The position numbers were made by a program, and so were the translations under genes. Under the pieces are notes generated by a model that worked only from the letters and a program-made list of their open reading frames with translations, did not search any database and was not told the origin of the DNA. From Candidatus Omnitrophota bacterium (GTDB lineage Bacteria; Omnitrophota; Koll11; Gygaellales; Profunditerraquicolaceae), in NCBI GenBank assembly GCA_026387515.1, contig JAPLLP010000072.1, positions 1-5,619 of the forward strand: 5,619 nt of DNA, given 5' to 3'. This document shows positions 1-5,619 of the stretch, piece after piece. Position 1 is the first letter of the stretch. The number at the start of each line of letters is the position of its first letter.

Positions 1-177
1 GAAGTGGTTGAGCCTATGGGCAGCGAAGTGTACCTGTATCTAAATACCGGTAGACACACCTTTATCGCCCGTGTAGGAGCTCATGACCGGCCCAGGGTAA
101 ATGAGGATATGGACTTGGTGTTTGATATGAGCAAGGCGCACTTCTTCGATAAGGATACCGAGAACACGATAATATAA
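1..177 (+). CDS. Sugar ABC transporter ATP-binding protein, MalK/UgpC/MsmK type, C-terminal fragment (5' end outside window)
   Basis: Frame 1 is open from the first base to a TAA at 175-177 and gives the last 58 residues of a protein. The segment begins EVVEPMGSEVYLYLNTG and ends with a stretch containing KAHFFDKDTENTI. This is the usual end of the C-terminal TOBE/regulatory domain of CUT1-family carbohydrate importer ATPases: a 'VEPLGSE' strand, and near the end an 'H.FD..T...I' tail. The Walker and signature motifs lie upstream and cannot be checked. Family members are about 360-370 residues, so roughly one sixth is present. In this family the ATPase is a cytoplasmic dimer that powers uptake of oligosaccharides or glycerol-3-phosphate and is often shared between several transporters. 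The tail cannot tell MalK from UgpC or MsmK, so no symbol is given and the substrate is unknown. Confidence 0.85.
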   Translation, partial: EVVEPMGSEVYLYLNTGRHTFIARVGAHDRPRVNEDMDLVFDMSKAHFFDKDTENTII

Positions 178-321
178 ACAGAATCCTTAAAACCAGGCCC
201 GCACAAAACGAAAACTACTGCCTCTAAACAGTTAGTCGTTCTCACCGTTTTTCTCCTTGTTTTTTATCTTATTTTTCCCCTCTATCTTTGCCTGCATAAA
301 CATCTTCTTCTTAAGCCCCTT
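178..321 (+). other. Open, start-less hydrophobic stretch in frame with the downstream cyclase
   Basis: This 144-base stretch separates the transporter gene from the first usable start of the cyclase. The frame of the cyclase is open all the way back to the transporter's own stop codon at 175-177, while the other two forward frames are interrupted by stops. Read in that frame it gives a short basic segment (KPGPHKTKTTASK) and then a strongly hydrophobic run (LVVLTVFLLVFYLIFPLYL), which looks like a cytoplasmic tail plus a membrane helix. No ATG, GTG or TTG occurs in this frame between 178 and 321; only an ATT at 271 and a CTG at 292 are remotely possible. The T-rich composition could instead be non-coding leader DNA that happens to read as hydrophobic residues. 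An imperfect hairpin is possible at 207-240. I see no convincing promoter. Confidence 0.5.
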
Positions 322-1491
322 TTGATATTTTATCTCGTTGTTATTTTATTGTCTGTTTACCTTTTTTATAAATTTACGATTAAAAAGAACAGCATGTTAC
401 TGGCTATTCAGGATCAAGCTGAGAAAATAAATGTCTGCCGCGACATAAAGGACCGGGAAGCAAAACTAAAAATCGCCCTAAAGGAGAAGATCCGGCGTTA
501 CGATAGCCTTAAGGGTATTATCGAAGAGGTTAATAAAAGCCTGAATTTAGAGAGTGTAGCCCAGCATCTGGTAACGATTGCTTCTTCAGTTATAGCCAAA
601 GAAAAAGGTACCTGCATTCTTTATCTGGCAGATAGTCTTTCGCAATCGCTCGTCCTTTTTAAGGCAAAAAAAGAAGATAAGAAGTTGGTAATAAAGGCCA
701 AAGAAGGGGATATTTTTGACCATTGGGTTTTAAGGCATTCCAGCCCGCTTTTGGTTGAAAATATCAGGAATGATTTCCGGTTTGATATAGAGAAGCTTTT
801 AAGGCAGTACCAACGTCCAATCGCCTCGATAATAAGCGCGGGCCTGATCAGCGAAAATAGGTTTTTGGGGATTTTGCGTTTAGACAACCCCGCGCCTAAC
901 TCCTTTACTCAGGAAGACCTGCGATTTTTAGTCACACTCTGCGACGTGGGGGCAGTGGCCATAGAGAATAGCCAGCTTTTCCAGCAGACCAAAGACCTGG
1001 CTATTCATGACGGCCTCACCCAGGCCTTTAATAAAGGATATTTTGCCGAACGCCTGAAAGAGGAATTTAAGCGCAATATCCGCCGCAATACGGAATTGTC
1101 ACTTTTAATGCTTGATATCGATTATTTTAAAAAATACAACGATACTTTTGGCCATGCCGCGGGGGATATTGTGTTAAAGGAAATGTACAGTCAAATGCGC
1201 GAGTCTTTAAAAGAACTAAGCCCTATTTTATGCCGTTTCGGAGGGGAAGAATTTGCGGTTATCCTGACAGGTATAAATAAGGATAAGGCATATCTGGCAG
1301 CGCAGGAGTTATGCAAGAGAATAGAGAAGGCCAGGATTTCACTGCGTCGTCAGGAGCTGGGGATCACCGTTTCGATCGGGGTGTCCAGTTTTCCGCGCGA
1401 TGCCAGCGACACCGATGAGTTGATCTTGAAAGCTGACCGGGCATTATATGAGGCAAAAAGGCAGGGGAGAAACCGCGCAGTTTGTGCTTAG
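322..1491 (+). CDS. Membrane-anchored GAF-GGDEF diguanylate cyclase without I-site
   Basis: Predicted diguanylate cyclase (389 residues), making c-di-GMP from two GTP at the inner face of the membrane. Residues 2-18 form a membrane helix. A charged, probably helical linker follows (about 30-70), then a GAF sensor domain (about 71-216), a short signalling helix ending in the DGLT motif (230-233), and a GGDEF domain (to about 385). The active site looks intact: D265 and D267 in LDIDYFK, N273, D282, and GGEEF at 307-311. The product-inhibition site RxxD, expected nine to six residues before GGEEF, reads ELSP (298-301), so feedback inhibition by that route is unlikely. The GAF ligand is unknown. 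The TTG start at 322 is uncertain: it has no good ribosome-binding site, and the frame continues upstream into another hydrophobic segment without a canonical start. The next in-frame ATG, at 394, would remove the membrane anchor. A paralogue follows after 10 bases. Confidence 0.88.
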   Translation: MIFYLVVILLSVYLFYKFTIKKNSMLLAIQDQAEKINVCRDIKDREAKLKIALKEKIRRYDSLKGIIEEVNKSLNLESVAQHLVTIASSVIAKEKGTCILYLADSLSQSLVLFKAKKEDKKLVIKAKEGDIFDHWVLRHSSPLLVENIRNDFRFDIEKLLRQYQRPIASIISAGLISENRFLGILRLDNPAPNSFTQEDLRFLVTLCDVGAVAIENSQLFQQTKDLAIHDGLTQAFNKGYFAERLKEEFKRNIRRNTELSLLMLDIDYFKKYNDTFGHAAGDIVLKEMYSQMRESLKELSPILCRFGGEEFAVILTGINKDKAYLAAQELCKRIEKARISLRRQELGITVSIGVSSFPRDASDTDELILKADRALYEAKRQGRNRAVCA

Positions 1492-1501
1492 GCCATAGAA
1501 T

Positions 1502-2494
1502 ATGATAATACTTAGTATGCTGTTTTTTTTATCGTTGGTTTTATTTTTTATCGCCAGGAAAATTCTGCGCTTAAGCCTGTTGCGCGATGAAAATGAGTTC
1601 CAAGAGAAGAAGAGAGAATACGATTCATTAGCGCAAGATTCAACTAAGTTAAAAAACGAGAATGCCGCTCTGCAGGCGGATTTGGCCAAGACTGTGCTTA
1701 TGTATGAATTGACAAAAGAGATCTGTAAGTCACTGGATGAGCAGAGGGTATTTCTCGTATTCCAAAAAAAATTAAATCAATTTATCGGGGTTAATGATTG
1801 CCGGATTCTAGAGCCGGATGCCGATTTGGCGCAGTACGGGAATTATTCAGTGCTCCCTTTAGAAATTGATTCTAAAGTTATAGGCTATCTGGCTACAGAG
1901 GCAATTAAACCAGAGGCGCAGGGTTCGTTTTTGATACTGGCCCATCAGTTTATGCTGGGGATGAAGCGCGTGTTTCTCTATCGCAGGATCCAGGAGCTGG
2001 CAATTATTGATTCCCTGACCGGCGCATATACGCGCAGCTACTACTTAGAGAGGTTTGAGGAAGAACTTGCGCGTTCACAAAAATTCAACTATAAAGTTTC
2101 CTATCTTATGGTGGATGTAGACGGTTTTAAAGGTTTTAATGATAACTACGGCCATCTGGTAGGGGATGCTATACTGAGGGAAGTCTCCGGTTTGATCAAA
2201 GAAAAGATCCGCCAGATAGATTCTCTGGGTAGATACGGCGGAGATGAGTTTCTGGTTATCCTTCCGGAGACAGACGTGCAAGGCGCGGCGTTCGCCGCAG
2301 AGCGTATCCGCCAGGCAGTGCAGGATAGAGTAATCAGGGCCTATGATGAGGAGCTAAAGGTAACTGTCAGTATCGGTGTTTCGACATTCCCCGAACACGG
2401 TAAGGACAATCCTAGCCTGATTGACAATGCCGATAAGGCGCTTTATCAGGCCAAGCAGGAGGGAAGGAATAAGGTGGCCGTCTTTCGTGGATAA
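1502..2494 (+). CDS. Membrane-anchored GGDEF diguanylate cyclase with I-site
   Basis: Predicted diguanylate cyclase (330 residues) with the same plan as its upstream neighbour. A membrane helix lies at residues 2-18. A coiled-coil-like linker rich in E, K and L follows (about 30-64), then a short, degenerate GAF-like region (about 66-158), then DSLT at 170-173 and a GGDEF domain to about 327. Catalytic features are complete: D205 and D207 in VDVDGFK, N213, D222, and GGDEF at 246-250. The inhibitory site is present as RQID at 237-240, so c-di-GMP should be able to shut the enzyme off. The sensor is roughly 60 residues shorter than the upstream GAF domain, so it may sense a different signal or act only in dimerisation. 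The ATG at 1502 lies 10 bases after the previous stop, with a weak TTAGG in front of it, so translation is probably coupled. A second ATG five codons in is possible. The end overlaps the next gene by 8 bases. Confidence 0.9.
   Translation: MIILSMLFFLSLVLFFIARKILRLSLLRDENEFQEKKREYDSLAQDSTKLKNENAALQADLAKTVLMYELTKEICKSLDEQRVFLVFQKKLNQFIGVNDCRILEPDADLAQYGNYSVLPLEIDSKVIGYLATEAIKPEAQGSFLILAHQFMLGMKRVFLYRRIQELAIIDSLTGAYTRSYYLERFEEELARSQKFNYKVSYLMVDVDGFKGFNDNYGHLVGDAILREVSGLIKEKIRQIDSLGRYGGDEFLVILPETDVQGAAFAAERIRQAVQDRVIRAYDEELKVTVSIGVSTFPEHGKDNPSLIDNADKALYQAKQEGRNKVAVFRG
2471..2477 (+). promoter_or_regulatory. Ribosome-binding site AAGGTGG that sets a GTG start
   Basis: AAGGTGG lies nine bases before a GTG at 2487, inside the last codons of the second cyclase. 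The reading frame of the downstream protein is open further back, to a TTG at 2421. Those 22 extra residues, rich in Arg and Pro, are only the shifted-frame reading of the cyclase C-terminus. At the GTG the protein begins with a few polar residues followed at once by a membrane helix, which is the expected N-terminus. This supports 2487 as the start. Confidence 0.65.
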
Positions 2495-4514
2495 TAAACG
2501 CTTGTATTATATCATAATTCTTGTTATCCTCTGTTTTTTTGCCTATTGCAATATCTTCAACAATTCCTTTATCTCCGATGATATCCCCGCTATAGTAAAA
2601 AACCCCCTGATTTCTTCGGCTTATCATTCTTGGTTGAACCCGACATACGTACTTAATTCTTTTGGATATTTGATAGGAGGATATAATCCTTTTGTCTATC
2701 ATTTAACCAGTATACTGCTACACGCGTTAAATACCGCCCTGGTTTTTTTATTCTTGAGTCTTTTCTTTAAACCAGAAGCCAGTTTCTTGGCTAGCTGCCT
2801 ATTCGCCGTTCATCCCATTCATACTGAGGCGGTAACTTGGATATCCGGCAAGCCGTATATTATAACCAGCCTGTTTATCCTCATTCCCTATCTTTTATAT
2901 TTCTCTGCCACGAAAGGCGCTAAGATCAAGCTAACTCTTTATTTTGCCTCACTCTTGGCTTTTTCATATTACATCATCAGCAGTTTTTCATGGTATTTTG
3001 TTTTTCCTTTTTTCCTCATTTTTTCAGATATAACTCTCAACCGCTGGAAGAAAAACTACAAGTTTTGGATTCCTTTTCTGGCTATACTAGTCTTAAGGCT
3101 GATTTTGGCTAGAGACCTTATTTCGGAGCGAATTTACTTTATAGCAAATACAAGCGCAGCCGGTATAAATTGGAAAAATCCTTTAATGAATATAGTGGTT
3201 TCATTGTTTTCTCATCTTTGGCTTCTGATCTGGCCAGCCAAACTTACTCTTTTCCATGGATCGATAAAATTCGGCCCCGCCGTGATTAAGGTCGGTATGG
3301 TTTTTATGTGTATTTTTGTTTGTTTTCTGCTTTTTCTATTCAGGCGAGCAAAAGAGCTGGCCTTCGCCATAGGCATATTTGTTTTATGCCTGGTTCCTAC
3401 CTATAGTCCGTTAAGGGTAGCTAACATAGTGGCGGAACGCTATATCTATTTTCCCTCTATAGCATTAAGTATCTGTTTTGCTTTTCTATACGATAAGTAT
3501 TTGAATAAGCTTAAGCTAAGCGGGAGAATAATAGTATTCGTTATTCTTGTCCTTGTCATGGTTGCCTATTCCTTCAGGACTATAACAAGAAATACGGATT
3601 ACAAGACCCCGGAGAGGTTCTGGGATAAGACTGTGTTAGTCTCTCCTGATAGCCCCACAGCTTATAATGAGCAAGGCCTTATGTATTACCAAAAGGGAGA
3701 TACTCAAAAAGCTACGATTTCCTTTATGAAGGCAATAGATGCGGATTCTACCTACGCATATGCGTATAATAATCTTGGCATAATTTATAAAGACCTGGGC
3801 AGGCCTGAAGAAGCCATAGGATTGTACAGGAAGGCATTGGAGTTGGACCCCAGACGCATGGAAGTATATAAAAATCTTAGTGATGCCTACAGCTTGACCG
3901 GTAAATATAAAGAAACCATAGAGTCATATAAAGAGGCTATAAAGGCAAGCCCTGAGTATATAGATTCGTATATTAACTTGGGGGTTATTTATAGAGAACT
4001 TGGCAGATTCGAGGAGGCAATAGGGGTATATAAAAAAGCGTTGGAGATAAACCCAAATGATGTACGGGTATATTATAATCTTGCCAATATCTACCATTGG
4101 ATTGGCAAGAACGCAGAATCTATAATGTTATATAAAAAAGCTATAGAGCTAAACGAAGGTTTTTGCCCTGCGTATAATAATTTAGGCAGTTTATATAGTT
4201 TTATGGGGCAAACTAAAGAAGCGATAATACTATATAAGAAGGCCTTAGAAATTAATCCAAATTCCGCTGAAGCATGCAATAATCTTGGTTTTGCCTATAA
4301 CAAGCTCGGCAGGCATAGGGAAGCAATAGAATTATATAAAAAAGCCATAGAACTAGATCCTAATTATGGCCAGGCGCATCTTAATTTATCGGCAATATAT
4401 TTTTATCTGAAACAGTATAATTTGGCTATCCAGCATTGTGATAAGGCAATCGCGCTGAAATTTAATGTTCCTTCTGATTTCTTGCGCGTCCTTAAGCCAT
4501 ACCGTAGAAATTAG
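2487..4514 (+). CDS. TMTC-like GT-C family membrane protein with eight C-terminal TPRs (putative glycosyltransferase)
   Basis: Polytopic membrane protein of 675 residues when started at GTG 2487. Residues 1-365 contain roughly ten membrane helices. Residues 389-660 are eight consecutive TPR units of exactly 34 residues (starting at 389, 423, 457, 491, 525, 559, 593 and 627), with the usual YNNLG...G...EAI..YKKALEL.P pattern. The membrane half resembles eukaryotic TMTC and bacterial GT-C proteins. It has an acidic pair in the first loop (NSFISDD at 26-32, then N39), a conserved HPIHTEAVTWISGKP block at 109-123, and a late VAERYIYFPS block at 315-324. In GT-C enzymes the first-loop acidic residues are catalytic and the sugar donor is lipid-linked. 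By analogy this protein may glycosylate a protein or glycan outside the cytoplasm, with the TPRs binding the acceptor or a partner. Function is inference; many bacterial relatives are annotated only as TPR proteins. It overlaps the second cyclase by 8 bases, suggesting translational coupling. Confidence 0.82.
   Translation: MDNKRLYYIIILVILCFFAYCNIFNNSFISDDIPAIVKNPLISSAYHSWLNPTYVLNSFGYLIGGYNPFVYHLTSILLHALNTALVFLFLSLFFKPEASFLASCLFAVHPIHTEAVTWISGKPYIITSLFILIPYLLYFSATKGAKIKLTLYFASLLAFSYYIISSFSWYFVFPFFLIFSDITLNRWKKNYKFWIPFLAILVLRLILARDLISERIYFIANTSAAGINWKNPLMNIVVSLFSHLWLLIWPAKLTLFHGSIKFGPAVIKVGMVFMCIFVCFLLFLFRRAKELAFAIGIFVLCLVPTYSPLRVANIVAERYIYFPSIALSICFAFLYDKYLNKLKLSGRIIVFVILVLVMVAYSFRTITRNTDYKTPERFWDKTVLVSPDSPTAYNEQGLMYYQKGDTQKATISFMKAIDADSTYAYAYNNLGIIYKDLGRPEEAIGLYRKALELDPRRMEVYKNLSDAYSLTGKYKETIESYKEAIKASPEYIDSYINLGVIYRELGRFEEAIGVYKKALEINPNDVRVYYNLANIYHWIGKNAESIMLYKKAIELNEGFCPAYNNLGSLYSFMGQTKEAIILYKKALEINPNSAEACNNLGFAYNKLGRHREAIELYKKAIELDPNYGQAHLNLSAIYFYLKQYNLAIQHCDKAIALKFNVPSDFLRVLKPYRRN
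3651..4466 (+). repeat. Eight tandem 102-base units encoding TPRs
   Basis: The TPR part of the gene has a perfect 102-base period: eight units with no insertion or deletion between them. Units 4 to 7 are the most alike. The 11-mer TATAAAAAAGC, encoding the Tyr-Lys-Lys of the second helix, recurs at 4029, 4131 and 4335, and a variant (TATAAGAAGGC) occupies the 4233 position. Other third-codon positions differ, so most of the likeness comes from selection on the protein or older duplications and not from very recent copying. The last unit is the most diverged and caps the array. Confidence 0.85.
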
Positions 4515-4524
4515 TACTAATCCC

Positions 4525-4553
4525 TTGCAAAAGCGGCTGCTTTAATATACAAT
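4525..4553 (+). promoter_or_regulatory. Predicted sigma-70-like promoter for the kinase gene
   Basis: TTGCAA at 4525-4530 (four of six matches to TTGACA) and TACAAT at 4548-4553 (five of six to TATAAT) are separated by the ideal 17 bases. Transcription would begin near 4560, only about three bases before the ATG at 4563. A small hairpin, AAAGC/GCTTT with a GGCT loop, lies in the spacer (4530-4543); it has no T-tract and is not a convincing terminator for the TPR gene. The whole 48-base gap between genes is accounted for by this element. This is prediction by consensus only. Confidence 0.45.
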
Positions 4554-4562
4554 ACTACCCCA

Positions 4563-5492
4563 ATGGGAGAAAAATTCATTATCGGTATTGATCTGGGCGG
4601 GACGAATTTAAGGATCGCCCTTCTGGATTTAAAATACAGGATTATTCTAAAGCGTAATCTGTCTACCCGCGCCTACCACTCAAAGAGTTCCCTTATCGAA
4701 GCGATTGTGGCTTCCGTGAATATCTTAATAAGGGATAGCCGAATAAAGAGAGATGAGGTTATGGGCGTGGGTTTGGGGCTGCCCGGCCCTGTAGACGCCG
4801 AACGCGGAAAAGTCTATTTTCTACCTAACATCCCCGGATGGAAAAACACCAATCTTAAAAAAATACTCACAAAAAAATTACGATTACCCGTATTCCTGGA
4901 TAATGACGCTAAGCTTATGAGCCTGGCAGAATATGCCTTGGGCGCAGCCAGGGGGGCTAAATGCGCGATCTGCCTTACCCTGGGCACAGGTGTTGGCGGA
5001 GGGATCGTGATTAATGGCAGGATTTTTCGCGGGGTAAGCAATGTCTCCGGAGAGATCGGGCACCTGCCTATTAATGAACACGGGCCGGCCTGCAATTGCG
5101 GGGGAAGGGCGTGCCTTGAGGCCTATATAGGAAATAACCATATTCTGGGAGAGGCAAGAAAAACCTTTAAACGGGATATTTCTCTTGAAGAACTGAGCGT
5201 TTTAGCTAAAAATAATGACCGGCGCGCATTGCGGATATGGTCTAGAGTAGGCAGTAGGTTAGGGTTGGCGTTAGTTTCAGTAGTAAATCTCTTGAATCCG
5301 GACCGCATAGTAATCGGCGGAGGGGTGGCTAATGCCGGGCCGGTATTATTCAGTTCGGTTAAGGGTTTTTTAGCCAAACGCGCGATGCCGGTGCAGTCCA
5401 GGGATGTAAAAATTGTCAAGGCGCAACTCGGACCTGAAGCGGGAATGATCGGAGCCGCGGTATTGGTAAAGAACGGGGAGAGGCAAGTATGA
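4563..5492 (+). CDS. ROK-family sugar kinase (glucokinase-like)
   Basis: Complete ROK protein (309 residues, normal length for a kinase of this family), predicted to phosphorylate a hexose with ATP in the cytoplasm. It has the N-terminal phosphate loop [10 protein letters not shown] (8-17). The catalytic aspartate is D115 in DNDA, and the second phosphate loop is [10 protein letters not shown] (138-147). The sugar-binding EIGH is at 164-167. The zinc site is formed by H167, C177, C179 and C184 in the ROK signature (CNCGGRAC, then E186). The adenosine motif is IGGGVANAG (251-259). There is no helix-turn-helix domain in front, so it is an enzyme and not a ROK repressor. EIGH and the intact zinc site fit glucokinase, but mannose, fructose or N-acetylmannosamine cannot be excluded. 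The residue after DNDA is Lys where Asn is common. The ATG is forced: the frame is closed upstream at 4518 with no other start, and the first motif begins at residue 8. No ribosome-binding site precedes it. Confidence 0.9.
   Translation: MGEKFIIGIDLGGTNLRIALLDLKYRIILKRNLSTRAYHSKSSLIEAIVASVNILIRDSRIKRDEVMGVGLGLPGPVDAERGKVYFLPNIPGWKNTNLKKILTKKLRLPVFLDNDAKLMSLAEYALGAARGAKCAICLTLGTGVGGGIVINGRIFRGVSNVSGEIGHLPINEHGPACNCGGRACLEAYIGNNHILGEARKTFKRDISLEELSVLAKNNDRRALRIWSRVGSRLGLALVSVVNLLNPDRIVIGGGVANAGPVLFSSVKGFLAKRAMPVQSRDVKIVKAQLGPEAGMIGAAVLVKNGERQV
5475..5483 (+). promoter_or_regulatory. Ribosome-binding site for the aldolase gene
   Basis: The purine run GGGGAGAGG lies inside the last codons of the kinase gene. 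Its GGAG core (5477-5480) is eight bases before the ATG at 5489. With the ATGA stop/start overlap, this points to coupled translation of kinase and aldolase. Confidence 0.6.
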
Positions 5493-5619
5493 AGATATTT
5501 ATTGATACCGCAAATATAAAGGAGATAATTGAAGCCCAAAAGTTAGGGGTTGTAGATGGCGTTACCACTAACCCTACGCTGATCTCTAATGAAAATAAAC
5601 CTGCCCCGGACCTGCTTAA
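5489..5619 (+). CDS. fsa: Fructose-6-phosphate aldolase / FSA-type transaldolase, N-terminal fragment (3' end outside window)
   Basis: The first 43 codons and two further bases are present. The protein begins [13 protein letters not shown] and continues with [11 protein letters not shown]. This is the N-terminus of the small (about 215-residue) MipB/TalC/FSA transaldolase family. D6 and the TTN motif ending at N28 fall at the same positions as the active-site Asp6 and Asn28 of E. coli FsaA. The Schiff-base lysine (near residue 85) lies beyond the window. Family members either exchange dihydroxyacetone units between sugar phosphates in the non-oxidative pentose phosphate pathway or cleave fructose-6-phosphate; the sequence shown cannot separate the two, though this N-terminal style is typical of enzymes annotated as transaldolase. 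Its ATG overlaps the kinase stop (ATGA, 5489-5492), so the two are cotranscribed and probably translationally coupled. This fits a sugar-phosphorylation and pentose-phosphate role for the pair. Confidence 0.88.
   Translation, partial: MKIFIDTANIKEIIEAQKLGVVDGVTTNPTLISNENKPAPDLL

Noticed and set aside
322..2494. A single frameshifted cyclase gene
   Set aside because: Each gene has its own membrane helix, sensor region and complete GGDEF domain, so these are two full paralogues and not halves of one gene.
4029..4040. Possible slippery sequence A AAA AAG (also at 4131 and 4335) for programmed frameshifting
   Set aside because: The codon boundaries here are AAA|AAA|G, not A|AAA|AAG, so the phase is wrong for -1 slippage. 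The frame runs intact through all eight TPRs.
4530..4543. Hairpin AAAGC-GGCT-GCTTT as a rho-independent terminator of the TPR gene
   Set aside because: The stem has only five pairs and no following T-run, and it lies inside a well-spaced promoter-like pair. It is too weak to call.
4563..5492. ROK transcriptional repressor (NagC/XylR type)
   Set aside because: The protein starts directly with the ATP-binding motif and is about 309 residues long, so there is no room for the N-terminal helix-turn-helix of ROK repressors, and all kinase motifs are present.
5123..5539. Long reverse-strand open frame (138 codons) over the kinase end
   Set aside because: It lies opposite conserved ROK motifs and the aldolase start. 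Its protein has no recognisable pattern and its composition is what the complementary strand of a coding gene gives. The same holds for the shorter reverse frames at 621-887, 1444-1689, 2075-2281, 2412-2702, 4091-4279, 4814-5095 and 4884-5141.

Overview
All genes in this window lie on the + strand. The DNA is moderately AT-rich and uses the standard code: TGA is a stop and Trp is TGG. The gene mix is a sugar ABC transporter ATPase, membrane-tethered diguanylate cyclases, a GT-C-like membrane protein fused to many TPRs, a ROK sugar kinase and an FSA-type transaldolase. This mix, together with the style of the TPR protein, resembles uncultured Gram-negative lineages such as Omnitrophota in the PVC group. 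That assignment is inference from gene content only.

Layout. Positions 1-177 hold the C-terminal end of a MalK/UgpC-like sugar ABC transporter ATPase. Positions 178-321 have no canonical start codon that could open a gene, yet one frame stays open throughout. It encodes a hydrophobic, membrane-like segment joined in frame to the next gene. Next come two tandem diguanylate cyclases, 322-1491 and 1502-2494. Both have the order N-terminal membrane anchor, linker, GAF or GAF-like sensor, GGDEF. The first lacks the RxxD product-inhibition site and the second has it. A third gene starts at a GTG (2487) inside the end of the second cyclase and runs to 4514. It encodes a polytopic membrane protein like the GT-C/TMTC glycosyltransferases, followed by eight consecutive 34-residue TPRs. 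After a 48-base gap with a good promoter-like sequence, a complete ROK-family sugar kinase (4563-5492) overlaps by 4 bases the start of a fructose-6-phosphate aldolase/transaldolase gene, which runs off the end of the window.

How they fit together. The outer genes (transporter ATPase, ROK kinase, FSA-type aldolase) belong to sugar uptake and central sugar-phosphate metabolism. The central block (322-4514) is packed tightly enough to be one transcription unit. It joins c-di-GMP synthesis, with two different feedback properties, to a putative envelope glycosyltransferase. That functional link is a hypothesis from proximity. I see no RNA genes, CRISPR arrays, insertion sequences or phage genes. 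The nearest things to novelty are the missing start of the first cyclase, the split I-site of the cyclase pair, the TMTC-like protein, and the apparently leaderless kinase gene.
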